Positions 39,839 through 49,209 are shown, counted from the first letter of the stretch. The stretch: DNA of 64,000 nucleotides from JBGTFE01 sp036403235 (GCA_036403235.1 DASWRI010000017.1:37753-101752); one strand, 5' to 3'. The notes: generated by a model not told the origin, from the letters alone. Numbers and translations: made by a program.

Positions 39839-41302
39839 ATGAAAAAAATAACCATCATCGGCGCGGGGTTGGGCGGTCTGGCGGCGGCGATTCGGCTGGC
39901 AAAGACGGGCTTTTCCGTGACGATTCTGGAAAAAAATGAGAATGCGGGCGGGAAAGTGAATCTCATCGAGGCCAGCGGTTATAAATTCGACACGGGCGCT
40001 TCGCTTTTGACGATGCCGCACGTTTTGCGCGGGGTTTTCGAATTTGCCGGAAAAAGAATGGAAGATTATCTCGAAATCGTCGCGGTCGAGCCGATTTGCC
40101 GTTATTTCTGGCCGGACAACACTCGTTTGGACGCTTTGACGGATTTGCAGAAAACCGAAAGGGAAATCGAGCGTATAGAGCCGGCAGACGCCGCCAATTT
40201 TCGCCGCTATCTTGCCGATTCGAAGCGCAAATACGAAATTGCCGAGAAAACTTTTCTGTCCCGCACGCTGAACGATTTGCCGCGCCTTTTGCAACCGGAA
40301 TTTGTTAAAGATTTATTCGCCATTTCCACTTTGAAAACGCTCGACGCTCACAATCGAAAATATTTTTCTTCCGCAAAAATGCAGCAGCTTTTTAATCGTT
40401 TCGCGACCTACAACGGCTCGTCGCCGTTTCAAACTCCGGCCGCATTCGCGCTGATTCCGTTTGTCGAATTCGGTCTCGGCGCGTGGTATGTGCGCGGCGG
40501 AATGTATGAAATTCCGCGCGCGCTGGAAAGATTGGCAAGGGAATCGGGCGTCGAATTTCGCTTCGAGGCGGAAGTCGAAAAAATTCTCGTCGAAAAGCGG
40601 AAAGCCGTCGGCGTGCGGCTCAAAAGCGGCGACGAATTGAAGGCCGATTTCGTCGTGACGAACGCGGACGCGGTTGAAACTTACAGAAATCTTCTGCCGG
40701 TCGAAAACAAAAAAATCGAACGCCGCGAGCCTTCGTGCAGCGGTTTCGTTTTGCTTTTGGGCGCGCGCAAAAAATTTCCGCAGCTCGCGCATCACAATAT
40801 TTTCTTTTCCGACGATTACAAAGCGGAATTTGAACAGATTTTCAAAGCGCGCCGGCCGGCCGCGAATCCGACAATTTACGTTTGCGCGGCAACGAGAACC
40901 GATGAAAGCCAGGCGCCCGCCGGACACGAAAATTTGTTCGTTTTGATAAACGCGCCATACACGAGCGAGGCGACCGAGTGGCATCGTGAAGCCAAGCCTT
41001 ATCGCAATTTGATAATCAAAAAACTCGAAGAATCCGGTCTTGAAGATTTGGAAAGCTCGATTGATTTCGAGCAAATTATCACGCCCGTCGATTTTGAGAA
41101 AAAATATCGCGCCAATCGAGGCTCGATTTACGGCATCTCGTCAAACGGCCTTTTCTCGGCATTTCTGCGCGTTCCGAACCGGGCGAAAGACGTCGAAAAT
41201 CTATATTTCGCGGGCGGCGCAACGCATCCCGGCGGCGGCATACCGCTCGTTTTGCTGTCGGGAAAATTTGCGGCGGAAATGGTTGGAAGCGAGAAGGAAT
41301 GA
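39839..41302 (+). CDS. CrtI-type carotenoid desaturase/oxidoreductase
   Basis: 487 residues. FAD motif ITIIGAGLGGLAAAIRLAKTG with LEKNENAGGKV, and the C-terminal signature NLYFAGGATHPGGGIPLVLLSG typical of CrtI/CrtN/CrtD proteins. Interior landmarks are FDTGASLLTMPHVLRGVF, RFATYNGSSPFQTPAAFALIP and WYVRGGMYEIPRALERLA. It could be a phytoene desaturase, a CrtD-like 3,4-desaturase or a diapocarotenoid enzyme; the sequence alone does not decide. It is separated from crtO (16801) and crtY (34851), and no phytoene synthase gene lies in the window. The final codons are part of a hairpin repeat. Confidence 0.88.
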   Translation: MKKITIIGAGLGGLAAAIRLAKTGFSVTILEKNENAGGKVNLIEASGYKFDTGASLLTMPHVLRGVFEFAGKRMEDYLEIVAVEPICRYFWPDNTRLDALTDLQKTEREIERIEPADAANFRRYLADSKRKYEIAEKTFLSRTLNDLPRLLQPEFVKDLFAISTLKTLDAHNRKYFSSAKMQQLFNRFATYNGSSPFQTPAAFALIPFVEFGLGAWYVRGGMYEIPRALERLARESGVEFRFEAEVEKILVEKRKAVGVRLKSGDELKADFVVTNADAVETYRNLLPVENKKIERREPSCSGFVLLLGARKKFPQLAHHNIFFSDDYKAEFEQIFKARRPAANPTIYVCAATRTDESQAPAGHENLFVLINAPYTSEATEWHREAKPYRNLIIKKLEESGLEDLESSIDFEQIITPVDFEKKYRANRGSIYGISSNGLFSAFLRVPNRAKDVENLYFAGGATHPGGGIPLVLLSGKFAAEMVGSEKE

Positions 41303-41359
41303 GCGATGAATCAGAAGAAAAGCGAGTTGAGCCATTTTCTTATTCATCCCTCATCCTTA
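41294..41359. repeat. Word-repeat hairpin (GGATGAGGGATGAATA type) overlapping a stop codon
   Basis: AAGGAATGAGCGATGAATCAG pairs with the complement in TTATTCATCCCTCATCCTTA. The left arm covers the last codons of the desaturase gene. Confidence 0.6.
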
Positions 41360-41420
41360 CTGCCCCGTTGAAACGCGAGCAGCGTTGCTCCGGTCGAGCG
41401 AAGCACGTAAAAAGTTCGAC

Positions 41421-42719
41421 TTAATTTTCTTCGATAACAGCGCCGTGGCTTTCGAGCAAATCTTCGATACTGCTGTTGGCGGTCAAATCCCAGGCGGTTT
41501 CGCCTTCTTTGTTTTTCAGGTTGACGTTCGCACCCGCCAGAATTAAGGCGCGCACGCTTTCGAAACTGTCGGCATCGGCGGCGTTCATGAGAGCGGTCTG
41601 GCCGCTTTTGTTCTGCGCGTTGACGCCGGCGCCGTGGTCGAGAAGAATCTGCAGAACTTCCGCTTTAACCGAATTTGCGGCGAGAATCAGCGCCGTGTCG
41701 CCGTTGGCGTCGATTAGATTTATTTTCGCGCCGTGATTGATTAAAAGCCGGACGAGCTCGGGCGTCGCATCTTCGTCGAGACGCATCAGCGGAGTTTGTT
41801 TATTCCCGTCTCTGGCGTTGATTTTCGCGCCGAAATTGAGCAAAGTCGCGGCGATTTCGGCACTGCCGTTTTCGACGGCGAGAAAAAGCGGCGTGATGTT
41901 GTTGTAATCTTCGTCCTTACCGTTGACGTTTTCGCCTCTCGCGATAAGATTTCTGACTTCTTCAAGGTCGTTGTCGGAAACGGCGCGGCTGAGCGGACTT
42001 CGGAAATTGGAAGACACCATGACGCCCATTACCGCTACTTCCATTCCGACGTTCATCGAAATATCTTTACTGACGTTGTTTCCGTCCGATACATTGATGT
42101 CGGTGATTTCTTTATCGGCAAAACCGTAGGTGGCGCTGATGTTAATTTTATAAAGACCGGCCGGAACGTTTTCAAAACGATACGCGCCTTCTTCGTTTGA
42201 AACTGCCGTTCTGGTTTCATTGGTTTGTAAACTAATAAGCGTAACCGTAACATTCGGAACAACCGCGCCGTTCGGGTCGGTAATTGTTCCCGAAAGACTC
42301 GCCGCCGCGCCTTCGGTTTTTTCTTCTTTCGATTGACTTTCCTGCACGACCTCGACGTTTTCCGACTTATTATCGCCGATGCGGCCGCCCGTTTCGCCCT
42401 GCGCGTATGCGAGCGTCGAAAGCGTCAGCGACGCGCCGAGAACGCCCGCCGTTATTCCGGCGCGGCGCGTTATCCGGTAAAGTCTGTCGGAGAAAATCGG
42501 TTTATTATTAATCGGATTTTTGACGTAGCGCACGCAGATTCGGCCTTTCGAGTCGCGCACCAGCCGCATCGCCTGTTTGCGCGTCATCTGCGAAATATTA
42601 TTGACTTCAAACGAGCAGTGCTCGCAGAAACGAATTTTATCCGTGCCCTTCATCTTGTCCCAATCTTCGGAACACGGCGTTTTTACTTCGATAGAATCAA
42701 TTAAGCTCTTTTTTGACAT
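41421..42719 (-). CDS. Membrane protein: Cys-rich N-terminus, CarboxypepD-like domain and ankyrin repeats
   Basis: 432 residues. Residues 1-70 are a cytosolic Cys-containing module (CSEDWDKMKGTDKIRFCEHC, SRGR-type ICVRYV) seen in front of many Blastocatellia surface proteins. A transmembrane or Tat-like hydrophobic stretch follows (RRAGITAGVLGASLTLSTLAYAQ), then a CarboxypepD_reg domain (ASLSGTITDPNGAVVPNVTVTL, GAYRFENVPAGLYKINISA), and five or six ankyrin repeats from residue 245 (NITPLFLAVENGSAEIAATLL, GDTALILAANSVKAEVLQIL). Ankyrin repeats mediate protein binding. ATG 42719 follows GGGAGAGG. Combination of a regulatory-like domain with ankyrin repeats in one exported chain is uncommon. Confidence 0.85.
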   Translation of the reverse strand: MSKKSLIDSIEVKTPCSEDWDKMKGTDKIRFCEHCSFEVNNISQMTRKQAMRLVRDSKGRICVRYVKNPINNKPIFSDRLYRITRRAGITAGVLGASLTLSTLAYAQGETGGRIGDNKSENVEVVQESQSKEEKTEGAAASLSGTITDPNGAVVPNVTVTLISLQTNETRTAVSNEEGAYRFENVPAGLYKINISATYGFADKEITDINVSDGNNVSKDISMNVGMEVAVMGVMVSSNFRSPLSRAVSDNDLEEVRNLIARGENVNGKDEDYNNITPLFLAVENGSAEIAATLLNFGAKINARDGNKQTPLMRLDEDATPELVRLLINHGAKINLIDANGDTALILAANSVKAEVLQILLDHGAGVNAQNKSGQTALMNAADADSFESVRALILAGANVNLKNKEGETAWDLTANSSIEDLLESHGAVIEEN

Positions 42720-43026
42720 AGACCTCTCCCTGCACAAGCGCAAAAGTTACACTTCGGGCGCTTGTCTTAAACTTAGACAAATTATTTTCTGATTTGTTCC
42801 CGGCGCCTTTTGCCTGTCGCGCGTCGAACTGTCTGACGAGTTATTTACCTTGATGCAGCGAGATTTTTATTTGGTTGCTTTGGGCGGAAGAAAAAGAGAA
42901 GGTGAGACAAAGCGAGACGAGCGACGCGGAGATGATTTGTTATTGTAATTTTGAATTTAAAAATCTTAGATTCAGGATTACGAAACAAAAAATTCTCCCT
43001 GTCGCTCGCGTCGCTAAAGTCTTAGC
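42720..43026. other. Intergenic region without recognisable gene
   Basis: About 300 bases. AGCGAGACGAGCGACG at 42908 and GTCGCTCGCGTCGCT at 42999 form a loose inverted repeat, which may terminate the minus-strand FG-GAP gene. Nothing else stands out. Confidence 0.5.
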
Positions 43027-44463
43027 CTACGGATTGCTTATCCGGTAAGGCGATGTGGCCGGCTGGTCGGTCTGAACTCCCCACTGAACGACATCAATCG
43101 CATTGGCGGAGCCGCTCTTTCGGATATACCAGAGATTCTGGAGCGGCACGACGCTCGGACGGAAAACGGCCAAATCGCAAATCTTGTCGCCGTCATAGTC
43201 GGCCGGCTGCGGAATGTCGCCGTTTGTGCCGAACGGGATAATCTGCGGAGCCTGCGTCGAGCTTGGGAAAGTTATATACCAGTTGCCTTCGCTTGGCCGG
43301 AACATCGCAATATCGGTTTTGCCGTCGCCGTTGTAATCGCCGGGCGCGATTCTGTCGGTCGCGGCTCCCCACTGAAAGCGCAGGAAGAAACCGAAAGCGA
43401 AGTTGCTTTCCAGTATATAAAACTGGCTGACGCCGCCCGCGTCCGGATCGCTCGGACGAAAGACGCCGTAATCGGTAATCCGGTCGCCGTCGAAATCGCC
43501 CGTTACCGGTGTGTCGCCGTTTGTTCCCCACTGTTGATACTGCAGCGTCGCGTTGCTTGACCGAAGAACATACCAGGTGCCGTTACTCGGACGCCAGATG
43601 GCAATATCGGTGATGCCGTCGCGGTCATAATCGCCCGGAACCGGAACGTCGCCGCTCACGCCGAAAGGCTGAGCCGTGAAATTCGTGCCCGGATTCGTAT
43701 GATTATTGCCGTAATACCAGGTGCTCGTACTCGGGCGGTAAACCGAAACGTCGGTTTGCCCGTCGCCGGTATAGTCGCCGGGCGTCGGAATGTCGCCGGT
43801 CAGGCCGAATGTCTCGACGCTGTTTGTAAACGTGCCCGAATTAAGCGTGTACCATTTGCTTTCGCTGCCGCGAAAAACGGTAATGTCGGCTTTGCCGTCG
43901 TTGGTGCGGTCAAAGCCCGGCTGGCGACAATTTGTGCTATATGTAATCGTGAAAGAATAACTCGGACAAAGCGTATTCGGCGCACCGACAATGTTATTGA
44001 CGACCATCGTAAACGCCTGTCCGCTGGTTACGGGAAACGAAAAGGAACCCGTCCCGGTCGAACTGAATCCGAGGTCGCCGATAACGCCGGTTGCCGGATT
44101 TGCCGGATTGTAAGCCGAATAAGCAGAGAGTTGCGTTGTTCCGTTGACGCCGCAGCCGGTAAAGTCAGCCGCAGCAGTCGCGCACCCCGTTACCGGCGCG
44201 TTAAAATTATAAGAATCCGCATTAACCGCCGTCGTATTTTGCAGCGTATTTGTCTTTCCGACGCAGCTCGACGGTCTTCCGTCGCGAACGAGTCGTCCGG
44301 CTTGCGTCGGGTCGGCTGCCGTTAATGAGCCGGTCGTAACAATCGGGCTGCCCGAAGGCTGGCAGACAAACTGCGAAAAAGCGGCCTGGTTGGCCGTTAA
44401 AATCAAAACACAAAACACAAAGCCTGAAACAAAACTCTTTGTTCCCAAATGAAAAGATTTCAT
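43027..44463 (-). CDS. Secreted FG-GAP/VCBS repeat protein
   Basis: 478 residues. Signal peptide (FVSGFVFCVLILTANQAAFSQ). Residues about 30-180 form a Cys-containing beta domain (TGCATAAADFTGCGVNG, GTGSFSFPVTSGQAFTMVVN) of proprotein-convertase or PPC type. Residues 190-478 contain about six FG-GAP-like repeats (RTNDGKADITVFRGSESKWY, DYTGDGQTDVSVYRPS, DYDRDGITDIAIWRPSNGTW, DYNGDGKTDIAMFRPSEGNW). Ribosome site AAAGGAGGGAA is strong. The next FG-GAP gene (44762) lies upstream on the same strand with a terminator between. Surface or secreted; function unknown. Confidence 0.9.
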   Translation of the reverse strand: MKSFHLGTKSFVSGFVFCVLILTANQAAFSQFVCQPSGSPIVTTGSLTAADPTQAGRLVRDGRPSSCVGKTNTLQNTTAVNADSYNFNAPVTGCATAAADFTGCGVNGTTQLSAYSAYNPANPATGVIGDLGFSSTGTGSFSFPVTSGQAFTMVVNNIVGAPNTLCPSYSFTITYSTNCRQPGFDRTNDGKADITVFRGSESKWYTLNSGTFTNSVETFGLTGDIPTPGDYTGDGQTDVSVYRPSTSTWYYGNNHTNPGTNFTAQPFGVSGDVPVPGDYDRDGITDIAIWRPSNGTWYVLRSSNATLQYQQWGTNGDTPVTGDFDGDRITDYGVFRPSDPDAGGVSQFYILESNFAFGFFLRFQWGAATDRIAPGDYNGDGKTDIAMFRPSEGNWYITFPSSTQAPQIIPFGTNGDIPQPADYDGDKICDLAVFRPSVVPLQNLWYIRKSGSANAIDVVQWGVQTDQPATSPYRISNP

Positions 44464-44686
44464 AACCTAAAGTTTCCCTCCTTTATTGAAACTTGAGAAT
44501 CCGCAAAATATATTTGATTTCCAACCAATTAAAATAATCAGCCCTGAAACCAAAATTGCGAACTGCACATTGAATTTACAGCAAAAACTACAATTAGCGA
44601 TGATTAAAAAATACGCCCATTGGCGGCAGTTTTCAACTGTCTTCTTCACTAACCGGACGCGAATATTGAAAAAGCCGGGGAAAAGC

Positions 44687-44731
44687 GGAAAAAAAAGAGG
44701 AGACAGGCGGAAAATCCATCTGTCTCCTCTT
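44687..44731 (-). terminator. Terminator of the FG-GAP gene at 44762
   Basis: AAGAGGAGACAG / CTGTCTCCTCTT stem followed on the minus strand by TTTTTCCGC. The rest of 44464-44686 is A/T-rich and probably holds the promoter of the gene at 43027. Confidence 0.75.
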
Positions 44732-44761
44732 CTCAATCGATAAGGCTTATTAAAGCGGAAT

Positions 44762-46564
44762 CTACTTGACGTTCCAGTTTGCCACCGGATAATCGGGCAC
44801 GGTGTTGGCGCCTGACGATTGTCCCCATTCTCTTGTCGCAGTCGCACTGTTCGTGCCTTTCATATAAAAGTATGTCTGGTCGGCCGCCTGCCCGCTGCGC
44901 CAGACGACGAAGTCGGTTTTGTTATCGCCGTCGTAATCGCCCGGAGTCAGAAAATCGGTCGCCGGATTGCCGAACTGAACCTGCAGAACGCTGTTCGTCG
45001 CGCTCCTGAGAGCATACCAGTCGTAAACCGAGCCGTTGGCGCGAACCGCGCAGATGTCGGTTCTTCCATCGGCGTCGAAGTCGCCGGTGACGAATTTATC
45101 CGTCGCCAGACCGTATTGGAAGGTGCGCGTTCCGGCATTGTTGTTAAACCGCGTCCAGTGTTCGGCTAAGCCGCCGTTGTTGCGAACGATGTTGTAATCC
45201 GCCAAACCGTCACCGTTCATATCGCCCGGCAGGGCAATATCGCCAGCCACGCCCCAGAACGGGCTGACGGTCACGTGACCTGCGGGATCGGTGGAGGCGC
45301 GAAAATAAAACGTTCCGGTTGCGCCCGGACGATAAACCGCCGGGTCTGCTTTGCCGTCGCCGTCATAGTCAGCAACGATGCTCGGATCGTCGCCCGTTTG
45401 ACCGAACTGTTCGAAGCGAATCGTGTTATTGCTCTGGAGAATGTAAAATCCGGCAGTCAAAGCCGGGCCGCTGCGCCAGACGGCGATGTCGGTTTTGCCG
45501 TCGCCGTCCCAGTCAGCCGGAGTGGCTTTGTCGCCCGAAGCGAAGCCGACGCCCGTACCGAGCGGATAGACGATTTGCGTTCCGCTTGAATTTTGAATCC
45601 ACCATGTCGTCGGCGATACCGCGTCGGCCGAGCGCGCAATGGCAAAATCGGTTCTTCCGTCGCCGTCGAAATCAAGCTTGCGCGCGGCGGGAGCAAACGT
45701 TGCGCCCGAAACGCTTCCGTCGAGCTTGAACGGAAATTCCAAAATTACGTTCGGGACGACGTCGGGCTGTGTGCCGGTGGTTACCGCCGGTTCGCCGATG
45801 TCGACGACGTCCGCCCAGGTAGCGGTCGTACTGATAAATTGGCGCATATTCCAATCGGGAAGCGAGCGAGCGCCGACAATCGTTTTCGGCGGCGAGAAGT
45901 TTCCGTTCGCTCCCGCGTCGAGCGAAAAATCAATCCAGTAAACGCCCGACGTTAAAGCCAGACCCGGACTTACGGTAATGGGAATCTGCCAGATTTTTCT
46001 GGCCGTGTTGGTCGTCGCCGCGGTCACGCCGCCCGCGCCGCCGAGCGTGTTGCCGACGCGATAAGTGCTGGTATCGGTTACGCTTCCGATGCGGTTCGTC
46101 GTCGTATCGCCGAAGACGATCGTGCTGCCGGCGTCGCCCGGTCGTCCGTTCCAGATGCGCAGATTAGCGCCGATAAACGGGTTGGTCGTCGAATTTGTCT
46201 GATAGCCGAAGACAATCACGTTGTTGATAGTCCATGTCTGCCCGGCCGGAACGACGAAATCGTCGGCGCATCGATTGCCCGTCGTCGTGCCGATTGTCTG
46301 ACAGCCGATGCCGAGCGTCGTGTTCGAAAAGTTCGTGCCGTTTTCGGTCGAAATCTCGCTCCATTGCGAGCCGGCCGGCGCAGCGACGCCGCTTTTTGAA
46401 GTCGCGCCGGTGGCAAAGCCGCCGTTGTCGTAAATTATCGCCGCCGGCGCGGCGGTCGGATTTGCCGCAAAGCCGCCGATTGGCGCGAAAATAACTTGCA
46501 TCAATACCAGTGCATACAGAGAGATACCGGTAATTGCCCCCCTGACGAAGTTTTTAGTACTCAT
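44762..46564 (-). CDS. Secreted FG-GAP/VCBS repeat protein with large N-terminal beta domain
   Basis: 600 residues. A signal-like hydrophobic N-terminus (AITGISLYALVLMQVIFAPIG) precedes a 280-residue domain with AAIIYDNGGFATGATSKSG, CADDFVVPAGQTWTINNVIVF, a jelly-roll-like pattern seen in exported proteins that carry VFGYQTNSTTNPFIGANLRIW. The C-terminal half holds six FG-GAP repeats (DFDGDGRTDFAIARS, DWDGDGKTDIAVWRSG, DYDGDGKADPAVYRPG, DMNGDGLADYNIVR). ATG with AAGGAAA upstream. Same strand and probable same function class as the gene at 43027. Function unknown. Confidence 0.9.
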   Translation of the reverse strand: MSTKNFVRGAITGISLYALVLMQVIFAPIGGFAANPTAAPAAIIYDNGGFATGATSKSGVAAPAGSQWSEISTENGTNFSNTTLGIGCQTIGTTTGNRCADDFVVPAGQTWTINNVIVFGYQTNSTTNPFIGANLRIWNGRPGDAGSTIVFGDTTTNRIGSVTDTSTYRVGNTLGGAGGVTAATTNTARKIWQIPITVSPGLALTSGVYWIDFSLDAGANGNFSPPKTIVGARSLPDWNMRQFISTTATWADVVDIGEPAVTTGTQPDVVPNVILEFPFKLDGSVSGATFAPAARKLDFDGDGRTDFAIARSADAVSPTTWWIQNSSGTQIVYPLGTGVGFASGDKATPADWDGDGKTDIAVWRSGPALTAGFYILQSNNTIRFEQFGQTGDDPSIVADYDGDGKADPAVYRPGATGTFYFRASTDPAGHVTVSPFWGVAGDIALPGDMNGDGLADYNIVRNNGGLAEHWTRFNNNAGTRTFQYGLATDKFVTGDFDADGRTDICAVRANGSVYDWYALRSATNSVLQVQFGNPATDFLTPGDYDGDNKTDFVVWRSGQAADQTYFYMKGTNSATATREWGQSSGANTVPDYPVANWNVK

Positions 46565-46740
46565 AATTTTTTCCTTAAATTAAATTTCTTGAATATTTTA
46601 AAGAAACGATTGGGAACAATTCAGCGGTTTTTCGGCCAAAATCAGAATGCCCTGAGTCTCGGCAGCTTGTATTCCTGCGTAAATTGTAAATCGCTTTTTC
46701 GGCTGTAAGTATAATTCATTTTTTGCGAATATGAAACAGA

Positions 46741-46815
46741 AAAGTGACAGCGGAAAACTGAAAACCGAAAGAATTTTCTTAAACTTTTCAGTTTTCGGTT
46801 TTCAGTTTTCACTTT
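46741..46815. repeat. Word-repeat hairpin (CTGAAAACCGAAAG type)
   Basis: AAAGTGACAGCGGAAAACTG and AAAACCGAAAG pair with CTTTTCAGTTTTCGGTTTTC and AGTTTTCACTTT. The right arm touches the stop codon of the HExxH protein gene. Confidence 0.75.
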
Positions 46816-47385
46816 TTATCCGTCGCCCTCGAAGGTTGTGCGGATATAACTGTGATAAGTTTCGTTTGAAAGAAGCGTGCTGTGAAGCTCTTCGAGCCAG
46901 AACTGGTCGATGCCTTCGCCGCGGATGATGGCGTCGATAATCATCAGGCCGTAATAAGGCATGCCGAGCGTGTCGAAACGGCTGCGCGGAAAGCCCGTGT
47001 TTCTCAGATAATAGCCTTGCGCGATGTATGCGGCCGTCTCGTTGTCGAGCCACGGAATCGTCGTGTGCGTTAAATCAAACGAAGCATGAACCGATTCGTG
47101 AACGAGAAGGCCGTCGAAATCTCTTGACGAATGGTCGCCCGCGCCCATATAAAACGTGTTCGCCTCGTCGCCGTTTTCGGCCCGCGCGCTGTATTTCGCC
47201 CAGCCCGGGCGCACGGTCGTGCTCGGCTGAACGGTGATTCGATTTTCCTCGACCGCCTGCGCCACGCGGCGAAAGCTGCTGCCGTCGACCGAAATGCTCA
47301 ATCCGGTCGAACCCGTAAAAGTAAAATGAATTCTCTGCGCGTCACCACTGCGCAAAACCTGCATCAACTGCTCGCGTAATCCCAT
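46816..47385 (-). CDS. Small protein with HExxH zinc-peptidase motif
   Basis: 189 residues, no signal peptide. The core is LLVHESVHASFDLTHTTIPW followed by NETAAYIAQGYYL, a gluzincin-like HExxH with a downstream Glu, plus an N-terminal beta region (RIHFTFTGSTGLSISVDGSS) and a helical end. The HExxH and Glu spacing fits metallopeptidases of the type found at the ends of polymorphic toxins and in stand-alone cytosolic proteins. ATG 47385 follows CAAAGGAGAAAA; the longer frame to 47550 runs into a hairpin repeat and is rejected. Activity not proven; substrate unknown. Confidence 0.8.
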   Translation of the reverse strand: MGLREQLMQVLRSGDAQRIHFTFTGSTGLSISVDGSSFRRVAQAVEENRITVQPSTTVRPGWAKYSARAENGDEANTFYMGAGDHSSRDFDGLLVHESVHASFDLTHTTIPWLDNETAAYIAQGYYLRNTGFPRSRFDTLGMPYYGLMIIDAIIRGEGIDQFWLEELHSTLLSNETYHSYIRTTFEGDG

Positions 47386-47494
47386 TCTTTTTTCTCCTTT
47401 GCGGGAATATAAAAAATTATAGAATCTCGCGCGCCGTTTGAAAAGTTTTTTCGGCAGTATCTTAAAATCGTGATGCTCGGTAAAGAAAGAAAGA

Positions 47495-47636
47495 TTTTCA
47501 CCACAGAGGGCACAGAGAATTTTAAGAAAGAAATCAGCCACGAATAACACGAATTATTATTTCTTTTATTAGTGTAATTCGTGTTATTCGCGGCTAAAAA
47601 ATCTCTGTGCTCTCTCCGTGCCCTCTGTGGTGAAAA
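47495..47636. repeat. Two nested word-repeat hairpins (CACAGAGGGCACAGAG outer, CCACGAATAACACGAATT inner)
   Basis: Outer arms TTTTCACCACAGAGGGCACA and TGCCCTCTGTGGTGAAAA; inner arms CAGCCACGAATAACACGAAT and ATTCGTGTTATTCGCGGCT. One word family is inserted inside another. Fills most of 47386-47718, which holds no gene. Confidence 0.75.
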
Positions 47637-47660
47637 CTTCTTTTACCGGCAGCCAAAGCA

Positions 47661-47690
47661 AAAAGGAGAAAGATTCGTCTTTCTCCTTTT
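47661..47690 (-). terminator. Terminator of the B-repeat protein gene
   Basis: AAAAGGAGAAAGA / TCTTTCTCCTTTT stem with a TTCG tetraloop. Confidence 0.8.
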
Positions 47691-47718
47691 ATTTCCGGCG
47701 TAATATTTTGCTTTCAAT

Positions 47719-49209
47719 CTATTTTGCAAAATTGGCCTGAATCGTCGCCGTATTATTGATGGCGACGGTACAGGTCGGTGAGGTGACGGAGCAGACGCCG
47801 CCCGTCCAGTTTACAAAACGGAAACCGGCGTCGGGCACGGCGGTAAAGGTCGCCTGCGTCCCCTGCGTGACGGTGGCCGAGCAAGTTCGGCCGCAGTTTA
47901 TTCCGCCGACCGAGCCGGTGACCGAGCCTTTGCCCGAGGTTTTGACCGAGACGGCAAAGGTCTGTGCGAAATTCGCCGTGACGCCGAGCGCATCGGTTGC
48001 GCTTAAGATGCAGGACAGGGCGCTGCCGGTGCAGGCGCCGCCCCAGCCGGTGAAGATGCTGTTTTTGGCGGCCGTCGCGGTCAGAGTGACCTGCGCGCCC
48101 TGGTTATAACCGGAAGCGCATTTTGTTCCGCAGTTGATGTTTCGGTCGGCTGACGTGACGGTTCCCGTTCCGGTTTTGGAAACGGAGACGGACATGACCG
48201 AGACGTTTGCCGCCGCCATCTGCGCGCCGATATAGTCGCCGAGCTCGCCGTCCAACGGCGCGGTGCAGGTCGTGTCGGCGCAAATCGCTTCGTGCGTGAC
48301 CGGGTCGTAACCGCCCGTGTATGTATAAGTTTCGTAGCGGCGAATGACCGAGCGCGTGTCAAAATTCAAGGTTCCCTGATTTTGTCGGCGCTGGCGGTTT
48401 CCGTTGCTGTTGCTCGCGGGTTCGGCCTGAATAATTTCCCATCCGACTTCGACCTGCGAAGCGTTCTGCGGGACGATAACGTTGTCGGAGACGAGCTCGT
48501 CGAGCGAAACTTCGCGGTTGAGCTGTGTTTTGTAAACTTTCACCCATTGCGCGTCGCCGTATAGTTCGGCTGCTTCGGCCGGCTCGGGCGCTTCGATTTC
48601 GGCTTCGAGGACGGGCGGCTCGCCGACTCTGACGGGCGGAATGATTATATAAACCGGCGCGACGATGGCGACGGCCGGTTCGAAACCGATTAAAGTTCCG
48701 GGATTGTTCTGGTCTTCAATCAGCCACCGATACTGCGTGTGCGTCGGCGTCGCCTGCAAAGATACGCCGAAGTGCTCGCAGCCGCTCGCGTCGTAATTTG
48801 CGTTCCATTGATAGCACGAACCGGCGAAGCTCGTCCCGGCCGCGTACGGAATGGTCGTTTTTGTAAAAGCGCCGTTTGCATAGGCGCTCGTCCAGCGAAC
48901 GAGCACGCCGGTCGCCGTCTGCGTAACGGTCGCCGCGCCGTAGCGCTGCGCCGAAAAACTGTAGTAAACGTCGTTCACCTGCAGGCCTTCGAGCTCGATT
49001 TCAAAGCCGTGAGCTTCGTGCTCGGTGTGATTGACGACGTCGAAGTTGCCGAGCTGGCCGGAAACGTTGGCCGTCTGCGCGCTGACCGGCGCTATAAGGA
49101 CGCATAAAGCGAGCAGCGCGACGGAAAAAGCCGCGCCGAGAATTGTTTTTAAGCGATTTGAGAATTTGGCGGACGAGTTTTCCGCGCGTATTGCCCTTGT
49201 TAGATACAT
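47719..49209 (-). CDS. Secreted protein with two C-terminal InlB-like B-repeats
   Basis: 496 residues. Signal peptide (AAFSVALLALCVLIAPVSAQ). Residues 45-170 form a beta domain with GLQVNDVYYSFSAQRYGAATVTQT; residues 170-330 a linker with EAEIEAPEPAEAAELYGDAQ. The end carries two repeats of the kind SVSKTGTGTVTSADRNINCG-...-GWGGACTGSALSCILSATD and SVKTSGKGSVTGSVGGINCG, divergent InlB-type B-repeats with conserved Cys pairs. Such repeats build extended surface stalks. Start ATG after CAGGAGATAAATGAA. No enzymatic motif. A surface-exposed adhesin-like role is inferred from architecture. Confidence 0.85.
   Translation of the reverse strand: MYLTRAIRAENSSAKFSNRLKTILGAAFSVALLALCVLIAPVSAQTANVSGQLGNFDVVNHTEHEAHGFEIELEGLQVNDVYYSFSAQRYGAATVTQTATGVLVRWTSAYANGAFTKTTIPYAAGTSFAGSCYQWNANYDASGCEHFGVSLQATPTHTQYRWLIEDQNNPGTLIGFEPAVAIVAPVYIIIPPVRVGEPPVLEAEIEAPEPAEAAELYGDAQWVKVYKTQLNREVSLDELVSDNVIVPQNASQVEVGWEIIQAEPASNSNGNRQRRQNQGTLNFDTRSVIRRYETYTYTGGYDPVTHEAICADTTCTAPLDGELGDYIGAQMAAANVSVMSVSVSKTGTGTVTSADRNINCGTKCASGYNQGAQVTLTATAAKNSIFTGWGGACTGSALSCILSATDALGVTANFAQTFAVSVKTSGKGSVTGSVGGINCGRTCSATVTQGTQATFTAVPDAGFRFVNWTGGVCSVTSPTCTVAINNTATIQANFAK

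Noticed and set aside
44467..44847. Minus-strand open frame of 126 codons
   Set aside because: Overlaps the end of the FG-GAP gene in another frame and runs through its terminator; no ribosome site.
47386..47550. N-terminal extension of the HExxH protein
   Set aside because: The extra codons come from the CACAGAG hairpin repeat; a strong ribosome site precedes ATG 47385.
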